Shown here in pieces: positions 1 to 5,930 of a stretch of DNA of 12,110 bases (position 1 is its first letter; every line of letters starts with the position of its first letter). This DNA comes from Gemmatimonadota bacterium (lineage in GTDB: Bacteria > Gemmatimonadota > Gemmatimonadetes > Longimicrobiales > Gaopeijiaceae), in contig JAUXEE010000031.1 in assembly GCA_030618065.1 (NCBI GenBank), positions 1 through 12,110 on the forward strand, in the 5' to 3' direction. A program made the position numbers and the translations under genes. The notes beneath the pieces are model-generated. The model did not search any database, was not told where the DNA came from, and saw only the letters and a list, made by a program, of their open reading frames with translations.

Positions 1-141
1 ATCATGCTCGGATCCTTCATCGGGGTCCGGATCCTGAGAGTCGCCAAGCCCACCTTCGTCCGGTGGATCGTCATCGCCATGCTCCTCTTTGCCGGAGCCA
101 AAGCCATCACCAAGGGGCTGGATCTCCCCTTCCTCTTCTGA
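1..141 (+). CDS. TauE/SafE-family sulfite exporter, C-terminal end (partial)
   Basis: Only the last 46 codons are present; the gene enters from the left edge in frame 1 and stops at TGA 139-141. The visible protein has a small, glycine-rich membrane turn (GSFIGVRI), a short basic loop with the K-P-T-F-V-R-W pattern, then a hydrophobic helix (IVIAMLLFAGAKAI) ending shortly before the stop. This loop-helix ending is typical of the last two membrane segments of TauE/SafE transporters, which are proposed to export sulfite or organosulfonates. The next gene starts 18 bp later and the siroheme genes follow on the same strand. Such a location fits a role in keeping cytoplasmic sulfite low. The identification rests on a short tail, so another small-helix permease cannot be excluded. 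Confidence 0.6.
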   Translation: MMLGSFIGVRILRVAKPTFVRWIVIAMLLFAGAKAITKGLDLPFLF

Positions 142-159
142 GGCAAACGGAGCCGAGAG

Positions 160-654
160 ATGACCGAGACCGAAAAAGACATGGAACCGGGGTCGGGCCG
201 AACCTCGAAGCCAGGCCACCAACCCCAGGCCGAGGCCGACGCGGATCAGCTTCTCTACGCCAGCATCCTGGCCAAGGGGATGTACCTGGGCCTTGGCATC
301 CTGTTAGTCACCTTTGCCCTGTACATGACCGGAGTCCTGCAGCCGGGAATCCCCATTGAAGAGCTCCCGCGCCTATGGACCCTCAGCGTCCACGAATACC
401 TGGAAGTGGTCAACCATGAGTTCCTCCATCGGCCCGAGGTCGTCGTTGGTTGGGGTTGGATGGGGCTCCTGGGTATGGGGGACTACCTGAACTTCATTGG
501 CATCGCCTTCCTGGCGGGCGTTACGATCGTATGCTACGTGGGGGTTCTGCCGAGTTTCTTCCGCAAGAAGGACTGGATCTACGCCACGATCGCGACTTTG
601 GAGGTCCTCGTCCTGGCGCTGGCGGCCAGTGGAATCATTTCGATCGGCCACTAG
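160..654 (+). CDS. Three-helix membrane protein, DUF1634-like partner of TauE/SafE
   Basis: This 164-residue protein has a hydrophilic, probably cytoplasmic N-terminus (about 1-35) and three predicted membrane helices at roughly 39-60, 108-130 and 139-160. The loop between helices 1 and 2 is about 47 residues and contains two histidines and several acidic residues. Helices 2 and 3 are joined by a short charged turn (FFRKKDWIY). This arrangement resembles DUF1634 proteins, which are commonly encoded beside TauE/SafE exporters. The partial TauE/SafE gene lies 18 bp upstream here, which supports the pairing. The ATG at 160 is preceded by a GGAG-CCGAGAG purine tract at suitable distance. No enzymatic motif is visible. 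It may be an accessory subunit of the exporter, but that is inference from context. Confidence 0.65.
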   Translation: MTETEKDMEPGSGRTSKPGHQPQAEADADQLLYASILAKGMYLGLGILLVTFALYMTGVLQPGIPIEELPRLWTLSVHEYLEVVNHEFLHRPEVVVGWGWMGLLGMGDYLNFIGIAFLAGVTIVCYVGVLPSFFRKKDWIYATIATLEVLVLALAASGIISIGH

Positions 655-663
655 GAACCGATC

Positions 664-1125
664 ATGAAGTACCTCCCCATAGGTCTGGACCTTCGCGCCC
701 GCATCTGTATCGTTGTGGGTGGCGGGCAAATCGGGGCCCGGAAAGCCACCAACCTTCTCCGGGCTGGAGCCGCGGTTACCGTCGTCTCCCCGGAAGTCAC
801 AGAAGAAGTGGCCCGATTGGCAGAGGCGAATCAGCTCCGATGGCGGAAAGGGGAATTTCAGGGGAGTGATCTCGACGGCGCTTTTCTTGCAGTTGCCGCC
901 ACCGATAACGAGGAACTGAATTTCCGTCTGGTTCAGGACGCCAAGAAGCGGGGAGTGCTGATCTGCGACGCCTCCTCCGCATCCCGATCCGAGGTGATCT
1001 TCGGCGCTCTCCACCAAACCGACGGAATCACCCTGGCCGTCTTCACGGACGGGCAAGATCCACCTCTCGCCCGGAGAGTCAGGGACCGCATCGCCGCCTT
1101 GGAGGCCCAATGGAAGAAGAAGTAG
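664..1125 (+). CDS. sirC: Precorrin-2 dehydrogenase, short SirC/Met8-type
   Basis: The 153-residue product should oxidise precorrin-2 to sirohydrochlorin with NAD+, the middle step of siroheme synthesis. An N-terminal Rossmann fold is clear: the dinucleotide loop G19-x-G21-x-x-G24 (VVGGGQIGARKA) is followed by the ATDNEELN segment at 79-86. Asp102 in ICDAS matches the conserved active-site aspartate region of Met8, CysG and SirC. The FTDGQDPPLARRVRDRI stretch (127-143) matches the family's substrate-side motif. Family members usually run to about 200 residues with a C-terminal helical dimerisation segment; this one ends just after that motif. The ATG at 664 has an AGGA 8 nt upstream that overlaps the previous stop codon, and cbiX starts 4 bp after this gene. 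Assignment is firm; the reduced C-terminus is the only oddity. Confidence 0.88.
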   Translation: MKYLPIGLDLRARICIVVGGGQIGARKATNLLRAGAAVTVVSPEVTEEVARLAEANQLRWRKGEFQGSDLDGAFLAVAATDNEELNFRLVQDAKKRGVLICDASSASRSEVIFGALHQTDGITLAVFTDGQDPPLARRVRDRIAALEAQWKKK

Positions 1126-1129
1126 GTGC

Positions 1130-1495
1130 ATGTTGATTCTCCTTGCTCACGGCAGTCGTGATCCTGTCTGGAGATCCTCTCTGGAGACGCTGGCCGAGAC
1201 GGTGAAGGCCCGAATACCATCGGAGGAGGTCAGGGTGGCCTTCATGCAGTTCGAGGGCCCGGCTCTCCCTGAGGTGGTGGAGGACGCGGTCCGGTCGGGG
1301 CATACCATTCTCAGGCTCCTTCCTCTCTTCATGGCCAGCGCCGGGCATGTGGATAAAGACATCAAGCCCCTGGTGGACGAGCTGGCCCGGGCTCGACCGG
1401 GAGTACACTTCGAGCTCATGACACCGGTGGGAGAGGATGCCCTCTTCCCCGGCCTTATCGCTGATATAGCCACCAACCCACCGACCCCGGGTTGA
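1130..1495 (+). CDS. cbiX: Sirohydrochlorin chelatase, short CbiX/SirB type
   Basis: A 121-residue single-domain class II chelatase. It should insert Fe2+ (or Co2+) into sirohydrochlorin. The N-terminal LLAHGSRDP carries His7, and the second metal/tetrapyrrole histidine is His73 in AGHVDKDI, the expected spacing for this family. The length matches the short CbiX form, which works as a homodimer, rather than the two-domain SirB/CbiK proteins. In this operon the dehydrogenase lies 4 bp upstream and the uroporphyrinogen methyltransferase fusion 9 bp downstream, so a ferrochelatase role in siroheme synthesis is the simplest reading. Cobaltochelatase activity for a cobamide pathway is possible because sequence alone rarely separates the two. 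The C-terminus is proline-rich and unremarkable. Confidence 0.88.
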   Translation: MLILLAHGSRDPVWRSSLETLAETVKARIPSEEVRVAFMQFEGPALPEVVEDAVRSGHTILRLLPLFMASAGHVDKDIKPLVDELARARPGVHFELMTPVGEDALFPGLIADIATNPPTPG

Positions 1496-1504
1496 ACCCT
1501 ACGA

Positions 1505-3043
1505 ATGCCCATGACCTCTCCATCGAACAGTGCGCCCGGAACCGTCCGTCTGGTGGGCGCCGGCCCTGGCGATCCGGGCCTCATTACGGTGCGGGCCGTC
1601 CAGTGCCTCCAGGAGGCCGACCTGGTTCTCTACGACTACCTTGCGAACCCGACACTGGTGGAGTATGCACCGGAAGGTGCGGAGCTGGTTCGGCTGGGAC
1701 GTCATGACCAGGGCCGCTCGCTGACTCCGGACGAGATCACCGAGGTCATGGTCCAGGCCGCCATCGATGGGAAGAAGGTGGTTCGCCTGAAGGGTGGAGA
1801 CGCTTCCATTTTCGCCCGGGGTGGGGACGAAGCGGACGCCTGCCGAGCCGCCGGCATCACCTTCGAGATCGTTCCCGGAATCACCTCCGGGTTGGCCACT
1901 GCCGCTTACGCCGAGATCCCTCTCACACACTTCGAGGACGCTTCGGCGGTGGCCCTGGTGACAGGGCATGAAAGGGACGACAAAGAGGAATCGCACCTGG
2001 ACTACAAAGCCCTGGCCGCCTTCCCCGGCACTCTGGTCTTCTACATGGGAGTGAAAAGGGCCGGCAGATGGAGTGGGGCACTCATGGAACAGGGAAAGCC
2101 CCCGGACACACCGGTCGCGGTGGTCCAGTGGTGCAGCCGAGCCCGCCAGCAGACCGTCAAGTGCACTCTGGAGACGGTGGAGGAGGCCATCGGAGAAAAG
2201 GGGATCAGGCCCCCTTCCCTTTTCGTCGTAGGGAAAGTCGTCGACCATGCGCCCACCCTTTCCTGGTTTCAGGAGCGCCCCCTTTTCGGAACCACCATCT
2301 TGGTCGCCGGCTCGAAGCAGACGACATCCAAGCTCCGAAGACGTTTTTCCGTGCTGGGAGCCGAGATCCTCACGCAATCGGCCATCCGGATCGCCGAGCC
2401 CGTTGATTGGTCCCCCGCCGACGCCGCCCTGGATCGGATCGGCCACTACGACTGGTTGGTCTTCACCAGCGGGAATGGGGTGGATGGCCTGATGAACCGC
2501 ATCTTTTCTCGCGGCAACGATGTACGATCCCTGGGGAGAGTCCGGCTGGCAGCTCTGGGAAAGGGTACAGCGGAAAGGCTACGCTCCTATCATCTCAACC
2601 CGGATCTGGCTCCTGAGAAAGTCGACGCTTCCGCTCTGGCCCAAACCCTCATGGAGGACATAGACAGCGGCGCTTTCCTCCTGGCTCGAGCCACTGGGGA
2701 CCGACCGGTCCTGGCGGAAGAGTTGGAGGAGATTGGGGCTGGCGTGGACCAGATCCCTGTTTATCGAACGGTGGACGTGGATGAGCCGAACCAGGATGTG
2801 GCCGATGCCTTGAAGGCAGGAGAGGTTCACTGGATCACGGTGACCAGCTCCCCTACGGCCCGTTCCCTGGTGCGTCTATATGGACAATTACTGAAAACCG
2901 CGAAAATCGTGAGCATCAGCCCACTTACATCCGCCACCCTGAAAGAGCTGGGCCACGAGCCAGGCAACGAAGCCACCCCTCACACGGTGGACGGGATGGT
3001 GGACACGATCCTACAGGCTGGGGAAGGAAAACCTCCGGGCTAG
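1505..3043 (+). CDS. cobA-hemD: Uroporphyrinogen-III C-methyltransferase / uroporphyrinogen-III synthase fusion
   Basis: This 512-residue bifunctional enzyme should close hydroxymethylbilane to uroporphyrinogen III (HemD half) and methylate it twice with S-adenosylmethionine to precorrin-2 (CobA half). The methyltransferase covers about 14-250: the glycine/proline SAM loop GAGPGDPGL is at 18-26, the second motif LKGGDASIFARGGDE at 95-109, and VPGITS at 123-128. The synthase covers about 260-505, with the FTSGNGV motif (320-326), PVYRT at 418-422 and VTSSPTARSL at 446-455. The second motif reads GGD-A-S where GGD-P-F is usual. The Trp-Cys and CTL segment (209-222) recalls planctomycete-type sequences. 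There is no strong Shine-Dalgarno before the ATG at 1505, and a second ATG lies two codons later, so translation is probably coupled to cbiX, whose stop is 9 bp upstream. Confidence 0.92.
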   Translation: MPMTSPSNSAPGTVRLVGAGPGDPGLITVRAVQCLQEADLVLYDYLANPTLVEYAPEGAELVRLGRHDQGRSLTPDEITEVMVQAAIDGKKVVRLKGGDASIFARGGDEADACRAAGITFEIVPGITSGLATAAYAEIPLTHFEDASAVALVTGHERDDKEESHLDYKALAAFPGTLVFYMGVKRAGRWSGALMEQGKPPDTPVAVVQWCSRARQQTVKCTLETVEEAIGEKGIRPPSLFVVGKVVDHAPTLSWFQERPLFGTTILVAGSKQTTSKLRRRFSVLGAEILTQSAIRIAEPVDWSPADAALDRIGHYDWLVFTSGNGVDGLMNRIFSRGNDVRSLGRVRLAALGKGTAERLRSYHLNPDLAPEKVDASALAQTLMEDIDSGAFLLARATGDRPVLAEELEEIGAGVDQIPVYRTVDVDEPNQDVADALKAGEVHWITVTSSPTARSLVRLYGQLLKTAKIVSISPLTSATLKELGHEPGNEATPHTVDGMVDTILQAGEGKPPG

Positions 3044-3072
3044 GAGAGGGAAGTCGGCTAGGAGAGGAAAGC
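3037..3072 (+). repeat. 18-bp imperfect tandem duplication around the cobA-hemD stop
   Basis: Two adjacent 18-bp units, 3037-3054 and 3055-3072, match at 15 of 18 positions and share the core GGCTAGGAGAGG. The first copy contains the TAG stop of cobA-hemD. Each core reads as a stop codon running into a Shine-Dalgarno-like GGAGAGG, but no start codon follows either copy. The rest of the 56-bp convergent gap to the HEAT-repeat gene shows no T-tract hairpin. Confidence 0.6.
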
Positions 3073-3099
3073 CTCCGGAATAACCCCGGCCGACCCCCT

Positions 3100-3774
3100 T
3101 CAAGACCGCTGGGCCGCCGCTTCCAGGACCTCCCTGCCAAGGCGGCCCACCGTCGTTTCTTCCACGACCCGGTCCCGATAGAGATGGACGGGCCCCTGGT
3201 CCTCCAGGAGGTCGGGCCGTCCCTCCAGGACCCGGGTCTCCCCCACTTCCCCGAGACACCAGACTGCCATGCCCCGGGCCTGGGGATCGGGCCGGTCCAG
3301 CGCCTCCATCACCAGGGGAAGGACCTCGGGAAGCCCATCTCCGGCCACATCGATGAGGCGGCCGATGGCCCAGATGGCCCCTGGACGGAAGTGTTCCAGA
3401 TCTTCCTCCTCCAGCGTCTCCAGAAGATGGAAAGTGATGGGGATGTGGCTCTTGAAGAGAACCGGAAGACGGACACAACACTCTGCCATGCACTCGGGAG
3501 CCCTCCAGAACACCGAACCTGACTCCTCGGTGATGAGCCAATAGAGGCGCCTCATGTGCTCCCTCACAAAACCCTTATGGGACGCGGCCACCCTTTCCAC
3601 CGCCATTCCCATGGCTTCGATGGCTCTCCAGACCACCTGGAGATCCGGATCAAAGGTGAGGGCGACAAGGCTGCCCAGCACACGTTTTTTCTTGGGGGCC
3701 AGCTCCGCCACCTCCTCCAGCCTCCCCTGCACGAGGAGTTCTTGAAGGGTGGATTTCAACGTTTTCGAGGGCAC
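3100..3774 (-). CDS. HEAT-repeat protein
   Basis: A soluble 224-residue protein made of paired amphipathic helices, with HEAT-like units over roughly residues 30-180. Recognisable pieces include TFDPDLQVVWRAIEAMG (40-56), the MRRLYWLITEESG segment (74-86) followed by FWRAPECMAE, and GAIWAIGRL (132-140). This resembles a HEAT family seen in sulfate-reducing Deltaproteobacteria (recollection, not searched). HEAT proteins are usually scaffolds, and no catalytic motif is visible. Three cysteines cluster at 95, 99 and 100. The start is GTG at 3774, with AGGAG nine bases upstream overlapping the stop of the preceding small gene. The product ends the eight-gene minus-strand operon, 12 bp after the 54-residue membrane protein, so it may assemble or regulate the transporter or redox complex. 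That role is inferred only. Confidence 0.75.
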   Translation of the reverse strand: MPSKTLKSTLQELLVQGRLEEVAELAPKKKRVLGSLVALTFDPDLQVVWRAIEAMGMAVERVAASHKGFVREHMRRLYWLITEESGSVFWRAPECMAECCVRLPVLFKSHIPITFHLLETLEEEDLEHFRPGAIWAIGRLIDVAGDGLPEVLPLVMEALDRPDPQARGMAVWCLGEVGETRVLEGRPDLLEDQGPVHLYRDRVVEETTVGRLGREVLEAAAQRS

Positions 3775-3786
3775 TGATCTCTTCTC

Positions 3787-3951
3787 CTACGGTACCGGAA
3801 AGAAGGTGTAGCTCACCCAGGTGAGAACCCCTAAAAGTACTACCCCCAAAGTGATGCTCCAAATGATGAGCTTCTTCTCCACCGGGAGAAGGGGCTCATA
3901 CTCCATCTCCTCCATCTCCTCCGCCAGGCGCGGCTTCTCCTGTTCAGTCAT
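3787..3951 (-). CDS. Small single-helix membrane protein (54 residues)
   Basis: The product starts at the ATG at 3951 (MTEQEKPRL...). It has an acidic, probably cytoplasmic N-terminus rich in Glu (about 1-25), then one hydrophobic helix at about 30-49 (IIWSITLGVVLLGVLTW), and ends in FFPVP. The ATG is preceded by GGGAGGG at good spacing. An in-frame ATG eight codons earlier (3975) lies inside the tandem-repeat region and is less likely. The gene sits between the YeiH-family transporter and the HEAT-repeat gene on the same strand, and its stop overlaps the HEAT gene's Shine-Dalgarno. Small bitopic proteins in such positions are often transporter subunits or regulators; no family is recognised here. 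Confidence 0.65.
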   Translation of the reverse strand: MTEQEKPRLAEEMEEMEYEPLLPVEKKLIIWSITLGVVLLGVLTWVSYTFFPVP

Positions 3952-4048
3952 GGTTCCCTCCCAGCCGTCCACCACGGTCCGTCATAGTTCCCTCCTAGCC
4001 GCTCGCCACAGTCTGTCATGGTTCCCTCCTAGCCGGCCACCACGGGCG
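3947..4048 (-). repeat. Three tandem 34-bp copies of a stop/SD/start cassette
   Basis: Units are 3947-3980, 3981-4014 and 4015-4048. Outer copies match at 30 of 34 positions, and the middle copy differs at about seven. Read on the minus strand, each unit carries the end of a coding region, GGCTAGGAGGGAAC (stop plus Shine-Dalgarno; TGG instead of TAG in the unit next to the small gene) and an ATGAC start. The copy at 4015-4048 includes the real C-terminal codons and TAG of the YeiH-family gene; the copy at 3947-3980 provides the start of the 54-residue protein. The unit length is not a multiple of three. Confidence 0.85.
3948..4019 (-). CDS. Possible 23-codon leader ORF within the tandem repeats
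   Basis: An ATG at 4019 has an excellent AGGAGGG Shine-Dalgarno 4 nt away, and lies 9 bp after the YeiH-family stop. The reading frame runs through the middle repeat, encodes 23 residues (MTDCGERLGG... ending AGREP) and terminates at a TGA that overlaps the ATG of the 54-residue protein as ATGA. A second repeat ATG at 3985 gives a 13-residue ORF ending at 3944. Such an arrangement could couple translation of the transporter to the small membrane protein. The peptide has no recognisable family and may only be a by-product of the duplication. Confidence 0.35.
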   Translation of the reverse strand: MTDCGERLGGNYDGPWWTAGREP

Positions 4049-5477
4049 GTGTTATGCCGTGGAAGAAGATCCATGAGATCACCAACCCCACCCAGATGAT
4101 GAAGCCGAACAGACAGATGACGTAGACGGCCGCCAAGCGCCCGATCCCCTCCTCCCAGAGTTTCCGGAAGTTCGACACCACACCGATGGCGAAGAAGGTC
4201 ATGGCGAAGAACAACTGCCGGAACACGTTGGCTTCGCTGGACGCCGCCTTTACGGCTTCTAGCAAGTCCGGTACCATGATGCAGAAAGTCAGGGTGGCCA
4301 CGAAAGTCAGGATGTACCCCAGGACGAACTTGGGGAATCGCTCCCAGATCTCCACCATCCGCACCTTCTCCCCAGGCTTCCGGTCGATGACCGTGACCCA
4401 GAGGATGGCCAGGATGAAGGCCCACACCCCTATGAAGACGTCGATGAAGACTTTCACGGTGGTGGTGGCCATGAGGATCCATCCTTCCACCCACTCCACC
4501 CCCAGGGCGTCCATGGCCTTGGCTCGTATCAGGGCGTCGGTGATGGCCCCCGCTGCCACCGCGGCTCCGTCGGTCTTCACCGCAAGGCCCATCCACGCCC
4601 CGGCCACCATGGGCTCATGGTAGAGGAAGGTCTTGGCCGCGAAGGGCAGGACCACCAACTCCACCACGGCGAAGACCACAACCAGCGACGACACCATGAT
4701 GGGAATGATCGGCCGGGCCCTGATGGCGCCTCCCGTCGCTATGGCCGCCGATACCCCGCAGATGGAGATCCCCGAGGCCAGGGGAGCCGCCCATTCCTTA
4801 CTGAACTTGAAGTACTTCCGGGCCACGAAGTAGACCACCGCCCAGTAAATGAGGTACGCCTCCACGATGGCGCAAAGGCCCCTGAAGATGACCGCGGAGG
4901 CCAAATCCAAGGCGTCCACGGCCTTTACCCCCAAGCCCAGCCCCATGACCACGATGGCGATCTTGATGAAGAGCTCGGGTTTGGTACCTTCGGCGATCCT
5001 CTCCGCGGTTTTTGGGAAGAAGTTCCCCACCACCAGCCCCGCCAGGAGGGCCAGAATGTATCCGGCCTCTCCGGTGAGGTTCATGGACCAACCGATCCCC
5101 AGGGCTTCCAACTTGTCCGGAGTGGCTGCGATATAGGCGTAATGGCCCAAGAACCAGCAGACGTACGAAACGAGGAAGATGACCGTGAAGCCCAGCATGA
5201 AACGGGGGATATTTGCTTCGAGGCCCCGGGCGGCGGCCGTCATGAGGACGAGGAGGAAAACGAAGGTGAAGACCAGGGACGGTCCTCCTCCGAGGCCCGA
5301 GTAGCCCTCGGAGACGGGCTGGAGGGCCTGGCCAACGGTCACCCAGACGTTGGTCTTTACCGCCCAGCCCAGGATGTCGACTCCCACCAGGAGCCCCAGG
5401 GACAATGCGAAGATCAGGAGCCCGATCCAGAGAGACATCCAATCTTCGCTCTTCAGCAGCGGCCGCAAACTAGCCAT
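4029..5477 (-). CDS. YeiH/UPF0324-family putative sulfate exporter, long form
   Basis: A 482-residue polytopic membrane protein with about 11-12 hydrophobic segments. The family signature is clear: SGISICGVSAAIA at 235-247, in a re-entrant-looking helix region, followed by GGAIRARPIIPIM. The glycine-rich VVMGLGLGVKAV (176-187) and WMGLAVKTDGAAVAAGA (295-311) are further family-like stretches. Members are annotated as putative sulfate exporters (Pfam Cons_hypoth698), but transport substrate is not well proven. Usual length is about 340 residues; here roughly 130 extra N-terminal residues add three or so helices and a loop at 50-65. ATG 5477 has AAAGGGAG upstream. The gene follows the receiver gene by 69 bp and precedes the small membrane protein, so it probably belongs to the redox/two-component operon and may move sulfite or sulfate. 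Confidence 0.85.
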   Translation of the reverse strand: MASLRPLLKSEDWMSLWIGLLIFALSLGLLVGVDILGWAVKTNVWVTVGQALQPVSEGYSGLGGGPSLVFTFVFLLVLMTAAARGLEANIPRFMLGFTVIFLVSYVCWFLGHYAYIAATPDKLEALGIGWSMNLTGEAGYILALLAGLVVGNFFPKTAERIAEGTKPELFIKIAIVVMGLGLGVKAVDALDLASAVIFRGLCAIVEAYLIYWAVVYFVARKYFKFSKEWAAPLASGISICGVSAAIATGGAIRARPIIPIMVSSLVVVFAVVELVVLPFAAKTFLYHEPMVAGAWMGLAVKTDGAAVAAGAITDALIRAKAMDALGVEWVEGWILMATTTVKVFIDVFIGVWAFILAILWVTVIDRKPGEKVRMVEIWERFPKFVLGYILTFVATLTFCIMVPDLLEAVKAASSEANVFRQLFFAMTFFAIGVVSNFRKLWEEGIGRLAAVYVICLFGFIIWVGLVISWIFFHGITPPVVAG

Positions 5478-5497
5478 GCTGCACTCCCTTTCGGGAT

Positions 5498-5527
5498 GCG
5501 GCGGAACGCCAGGAACGAATCCGCCGC
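5498..5527 (-). other. Hairpin between the receiver gene and the YeiH-family gene
   Basis: A perfect 8-bp GC-rich stem (GCGGCGGA pairing with TCCGCCGC) encloses a 14-nt loop. Neither strand has a following T-tract, so it is not a canonical intrinsic terminator. It may act as an mRNA processing or stability element that sets transporter expression apart from the upstream regulator genes, or as a weak attenuator. Function is inferred. Confidence 0.4.
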
Positions 5528-5534
5528 GAGTGAA

Positions 5535-5546
5535 GGAGGATCCTCC
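5535..5546. repeat. 12-bp perfect palindrome after the receiver stop
   Basis: GGAGGATCCTCC is fully self-complementary and abuts the TAG stop of the receiver gene (5547-5549, minus strand). It could be a small operator or extend local mRNA structure together with the nearby GC hairpin. It may also be chance; nothing else supports a binding site. Confidence 0.3.
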
Positions 5547-5930
5547 CTAGCTCACCAACTCCCCGACCAACCGAACCAGTTCCTCGGGCTCGATAGGCTT
5601 GCTGAGGTATCCGTTTGGTGGAGGGACTTTGCGACGACTGGAGATGAAATGTTTGAAGTCGTCTGACACCCCGGTGATGATGATAACCGGGATGCCCTTG
5701 TAGGCGTCCTCCTCCCTCAGTTTCCGATAGACCCCTACCCCGGACTTCTCCGGCATGGTCACGTCCAGAGTGACCAGGTCCGGGATCTCTTCTTCGATGC
5801 GGTCCAACGCCTCATTCCCGTCTCTTGCCGAGACGGTTTTATACCCGTTGTCTTCCAGCACCGTGATAAAGAAATCCCGAGCATCGGGATCGTCGTCCAC
5901 CACCAAGACCGTCTTCTGGCCGTCAGGCAT
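5547..5930 (-). CDS. Single-domain response regulator (CheY-like receiver)
   Basis: A 127-residue receiver with no output domain. All key residues are present: acidic pair Asp12/Asp13, phospho-acceptor Asp56 in LVTLDVTMP, Thr86 and Lys111. The spacing from Thr86 to Lys111 is 25 residues, slightly longer than in CheY, with the insert DFKHFISSRRKVPPPNGYLSKP forming a distinctive end. The receiver fused to the iron-sulfur protein upstream shares the VLEDNG and PPxGYxxKP signatures, so the two are probably related. The ATG at 5930 overlaps the last codons of the kinase gene (5923-5930), with AAGGGGAA upstream, so kinase and receiver are translationally coupled. It may be a phosphate sink, a partner in a relay, or a regulator of the neighbouring transporter by protein contact. 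DNA binding is not expected. Confidence 0.9.
   Translation of the reverse strand: MPDGQKTVLVVDDDPDARDFFITVLEDNGYKTVSARDGNEALDRIEEEIPDLVTLDVTMPEKSGVGVYRKLREEDAYKGIPVIIITGVSDDFKHFISSRRKVPPPNGYLSKPIEPEELVRLVGELVS

Noticed and set aside
373..1131. A 252-codon minus-strand open frame
   Set aside because: It is antisense to the three-helix protein and sirC and has no domain-like pattern.
1499..2446. A 315-codon minus-strand open frame
   Set aside because: It lies wholly antisense to cobA-hemD, whose motifs are unambiguous.
3053..3094. Intrinsic terminator between cobA-hemD and the HEAT gene
   Set aside because: GTCGGC and GCCGAC can pair, but with only 6 bp, a 30-nt loop and no T-tract.
4617..5666. 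A 349-codon plus-strand open frame
   Set aside because: It is antisense to the YeiH-family and receiver genes, and the product is low-complexity and charged (HHDGNDRPG type). Not a gene.
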